From Armatimonadota bacterium (GTDB taxonomy: Bacteria; Sysuimicrobiota; Sysuimicrobiia; Sysuimicrobiales; JACQTN01), in NCBI GenBank assembly GCA_016210785.1, contig JACQTN010000527.1:1-7637 (forward strand): a stretch of 7,637 bases of DNA, read 5' to 3'. The position numbers and the translations under genes are program-made. The notes under the pieces were generated by a model. The model made no database searches. It was not told the origin of the DNA and was given only the letters and a program-made list of their open reading frames with translations. Positions 6,289 through 7,637 of this stretch are shown here, piece by piece. The stretch's first letter is position 1. Every line of letters begins with the position of its first letter.

Positions 6289-7307
6289 AGCGCCGCCGGC
6301 CGCGCCCCGGTGATTCGGAGCCGCGCCACCCTGTCCGTGCCCAGCCACGCCATGTACGCCGCGTGGTCCGGCAGAGACAGCACCCAGTCCCGCAGCCAGG
6401 CGTCGTTGCCGTCCTGCGGTCGCGTCTGGCGGTGGTAGTCGAAGAAGAAGGCGTCGTCGCGCCGCCAGTACCCCTGCACCGGCGAGGGATGCGCGCCGCC
6501 CGGCAGGTGCACCACGGCGCTCACCAGGAACCCGGGGATCACCGTGCGGTTGGGGTCGTTGCGGATGACGTCGGGCTCCACGATCTCCTCGCAGGTGATG
6601 ATGACGGCGCGCGCCGCGCGCGCCGCCTCGGCCACGACGCCGAGATTCCCCCACAGGTGGGCGTTGCCTTCCCGGTCGGCACGCTGCGCGTGCACGACCG
6701 CCACGTCGGGGTGGATCGCCGCCACCGCCGCCAGCCGCTCGCCCGTGAACGGGCACGTGATCGATGCCAGCGGCCGATCAGCTCCGGCCTGATCATCACG
6801 ACGGTTTCCGTGCAGGTCTCGATGGCTTTCGTGCGGGCCACCGTGCGCACTTCCGGAAGGTGGTGCGGGCATCAGGTCGGTGCCGAGCGCGGTGCGCGTG
6901 GGCAGGAACGGGACACCCATCGCCGCGGCCTGCAGCCCGAGCGCCAGCGTCAGATTGGAATGATCCACCATCTCGACCGGCGCGGGCACGCCGTCCTCCA
7001 GCGCCCGGCGGAGGTTGTGGGCCAGCCCGGCGGCCACGTTGCCCACCCACGCCGCGACGACCCGCCGCACGCATCCCGCGCCGATGAGGACGTCGAACAA
7101 CATGTCGGAGATGGGGCCGATCAGGGTGAGGTCGCGGCGGCGCTGCCGGATCATCTCGTAGCCCGCGGCGAAGGGGATGCACGACTCCAGGGCGCACCCC
7201 ATCGCCACGGAGGCGCCGTCGGGGACGAAACGGGCCACGGCGTCGCGCAGCGTCATCACCTTGCGCCCGACGCGCTCCCGGATTGCGGCTTCCGCGGCGT
7301 CGCTCAT
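6270..7307 (-). CDS. Family I CoA-transferase, subunit A, with an anomalous internal segment
   Basis: This protein has 345 residues from the ATG at 7305-7307, chosen because GGAGG stands seven bases upstream; the frame is open 13 codons further but without a site. Residues 1-145 are a clean CoA-transferase alpha N-terminus: KVMTLRDAVARFVPDGASVA, RRRDLTLIGPISDMLFD, AWVGNVAAGLAHNLRRAL and FLPTRTALGTDL. Residues 183-345 are also clean: ITCPFTGERLAAVAAI, HAQRADREGNAHLWG and DPNRTVIPGF, then GAHPSPVQGY. Residues 147-182 do not look like the family: GC at third codon positions falls to about half, while the +1 frame there is about 88 percent and reads as ordinary protein. The linker is also longer than the roughly 10-12 residues I recall for relatives. 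The gene may carry a small insertion or paired frameshifts, and activity is uncertain. It is upstream of subunit B and follows an apparent enoyl-CoA hydratase, an order reminiscent of actinobacterial echA20-ipdA-ipdB. Confidence 0.85.
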   Translation of the reverse strand: MSDAAEAAIRERVGRKVMTLRDAVARFVPDGASVAMGCALESCIPFAAGYEMIRQRRRDLTLIGPISDMLFDVLIGAGCVRRVVAAWVGNVAAGLAHNLRRALEDGVPAPVEMVDHSNLTLALGLQAAAMGVPFLPTRTALGTDLMPAPPSGSAHGGPHESHRDLHGNRRDDQAGADRPLASITCPFTGERLAAVAAIHPDVAVVHAQRADREGNAHLWGNLGVVAEAARAARAVIITCEEIVEPDVIRNDPNRTVIPGFLVSAVVHLPGGAHPSPVQGYWRRDDAFFFDYHRQTRPQDGNDAWLRDWVLSLPDHAAYMAWLGTDRVARLRITGARPAALVSYGW

Positions 7308-7314
7308 GCGCTTT

Positions 7315-7319
7315 CCTCC
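7315..7319 (-). promoter_or_regulatory. Ribosome binding site GGAGG for CoA-transferase A
   Basis: GGAGG lies seven bases before ATG 7307 and decides that start (MSDAAEAA) over the open frame extending to 7346. Confidence 0.8.
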
Positions 7320-7324
7320 GCCAC

Positions 7325-7405
7325 GCCCCTCGCGCCTCTCCCTCACCCCGGTCCCTGTCCCTCACCGCAAGCCCTCTCCCCCGGGTGGCGGGGGTGGGCG
7401 GCGGG
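7325..7405. repeat. REP-like CCCTCTCCC/CCCTCACC element
   Basis: The plus strand holds CCTCTCCCTCACC and CCTGTCCCTCACC as near-identical 13-base units, then CCCTCTCCCCCGGGTGG and GGGGGTGGGCGG. This layout matches a type of intergenic repeat (gene-flanking, pyrimidine then purine-rich, able to fold on itself) common in GC-rich bacterial genomes. A GGGAGAGGGG at 7524-7533 is the inverse of CCCTCTCCC at 7373-7381. Naming the repeat family would need a genome-wide comparison. Confidence 0.5.
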
Positions 7406-7416
7406 CAGGTGCGGGG

Positions 7417-7487
7417 TCCCCTGAACTCCCACAAACATCCAGCGACTCTGTCTCGAGGGCGGTAGCCGCTCCGGATGTTTCAGGGGG
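7417..7487. repeat. Interrupted 14-bp inverted repeat
   Basis: CCCCTGA...AACATCC on the left (about 7418-7440, with nine extra bases in the middle of the arm) pairs with GGATGTTTCAGGGG (7473-7486) on the right, closing a loop of about 32 bases. It lies in the leader between the enoyl-CoA hydratase-like tail and CoA-transferase A. It could be a leader RNA structure or the terminal repeats of a tiny decayed element. Confidence 0.5.
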
Positions 7488-7489
7488 TT

Positions 7490-7520
7490 CACCGGAAAAT
7501 GCAGAGCATTTTCCGGGGTG
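7490..7520. repeat. Perfect 11-bp hairpin CCGGAAAATGC/GCATTTTCCGG
   Basis: 7492-7502 and 7506-7516 are perfectly complementary around AGA, and CA/TG pairs extend the stem past a two-base bulge. It begins about 20 bases after the stop of the enoyl-CoA hydratase-like tail on the minus strand. No T-run follows (TGAACCCCC), so it is not a classical terminator; a 3' end-protecting or REP-type hairpin fits better. Confidence 0.6.
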
Positions 7521-7540
7521 CGCGGGAGAGGGGCTCCCCG

Positions 7541-7637
7541 TCATCGTCCCTTGAACACCGGTTTGCGCTTCTCCTTGCTCGGAGGGGGGTGGCGCCTCCT
7601 CCCCCCTTCCGACGCCTCCCCCCACCCGTGCTTGTAC
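7541..7637 (-). CDS. C-terminal tail of a probable enoyl-CoA hydratase, cut by window edge
   Basis: Only 31 codons and a TGA stop are visible. The last dozen residues, SKEKRKPVFKGR, match the typical ending of enoyl-CoA hydratase/isomerase proteins (EKRKPVFKGR), where this helix-loop caps the active site of the neighbouring subunit. The preceding residues (GWGEASEGGRRRHPPPS) are not typical: the DNA there is a G/C-run region (7581-7625) with inverted GGAGGGGGG/CCCCCC arms, so the upstream part may be disrupted or shifted in frame. If real, the enzyme hydrates an enoyl-CoA, in keeping with the CoA-transferase genes that follow. The call rests on a short motif. Confidence 0.5.
   Translation of the reverse strand, partial: YKHGWGEASEGGRRRHPPPSKEKRKPVFKGR

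Noticed and set aside
6605..6625. Near-perfect CG-rich palindrome CGGCGCGCGC/GCGCGCGCCG
   Set aside because: It is fully explained by Ala/Arg codons of a conserved part of CoA-transferase A; a coding coincidence in GC-rich DNA.
6255..7424. Plus-strand open frame opposite CoA-transferase A
   Set aside because: The composition is His/Arg/Gly rich without motifs, while the minus strand has clear family motifs.
1..7637. CRISPR array, tRNA, rRNA or complete insertion sequence
   Set aside because: No regularly spaced direct repeats, no cloverleaf or rRNA sequence and no transposase motifs were seen on either strand.

Overview
The window is GC-rich, and every gene I can support lies on the minus strand, so genes are read from high to low coordinates. 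Start codons are mixed (ATG and GTG) with purine-rich ribosome binding sites. The base composition, the CoA-transferase pair and the DUF4331/TPR/HupE set suggest an environmental high-GC bacterium, possibly of the Rokubacteria/Methylomirabilota, Chloroflexota or Actinomycetota kind. The sequence alone cannot settle the phylum.

Layout from right to left. Bases 7541-7637 hold what looks like the extreme C-terminus of an enoyl-CoA hydratase. Bases 7308-7540 are a non-coding stretch with a REP-like repeat and two strong hairpins. Bases 6270-7307 and 5438-6205 encode the A and B subunits of a family I CoA-transferase; B keeps the catalytic glutamate in an ENG motif. An enoyl-CoA hydratase beside a CoA-transferase pair points to acyl-CoA (acid, aromatic or steroid-type) catabolism. 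Bases 5156-5437 are non-coding with hairpins. Bases 4916-5155 are a relic of an aldehyde dehydrogenase: its start, a short internal piece and its end remain, joined by two large deletions. Immediately after it comes a rhomboid-fold membrane protein (4154-4891) that appears to lack both catalytic residues, followed by a strong intrinsic terminator (4034-4067).

A second transcription unit then begins: a secreted DUF4331 protein (2599-3786), a hairpin, a membrane-anchored TPR protein with a long Ser/Pro-rich N-terminal segment (922-2526), and a HupE/UreJ-type membrane protein with a signal peptide and a textbook EF-hand calcium loop (1-767, cut by the window edge). These three genes probably work together at the cell envelope. 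Their joint function is unknown to me and they are the best candidate here for an undescribed system.

The most notable oddities are the three-piece aldehyde dehydrogenase relic, the active-site-less rhomboid, a stretch of about 100 bases in CoA-transferase subunit A whose codon signature sits in the wrong frame, and the EF-hand in the HupE-like protein.
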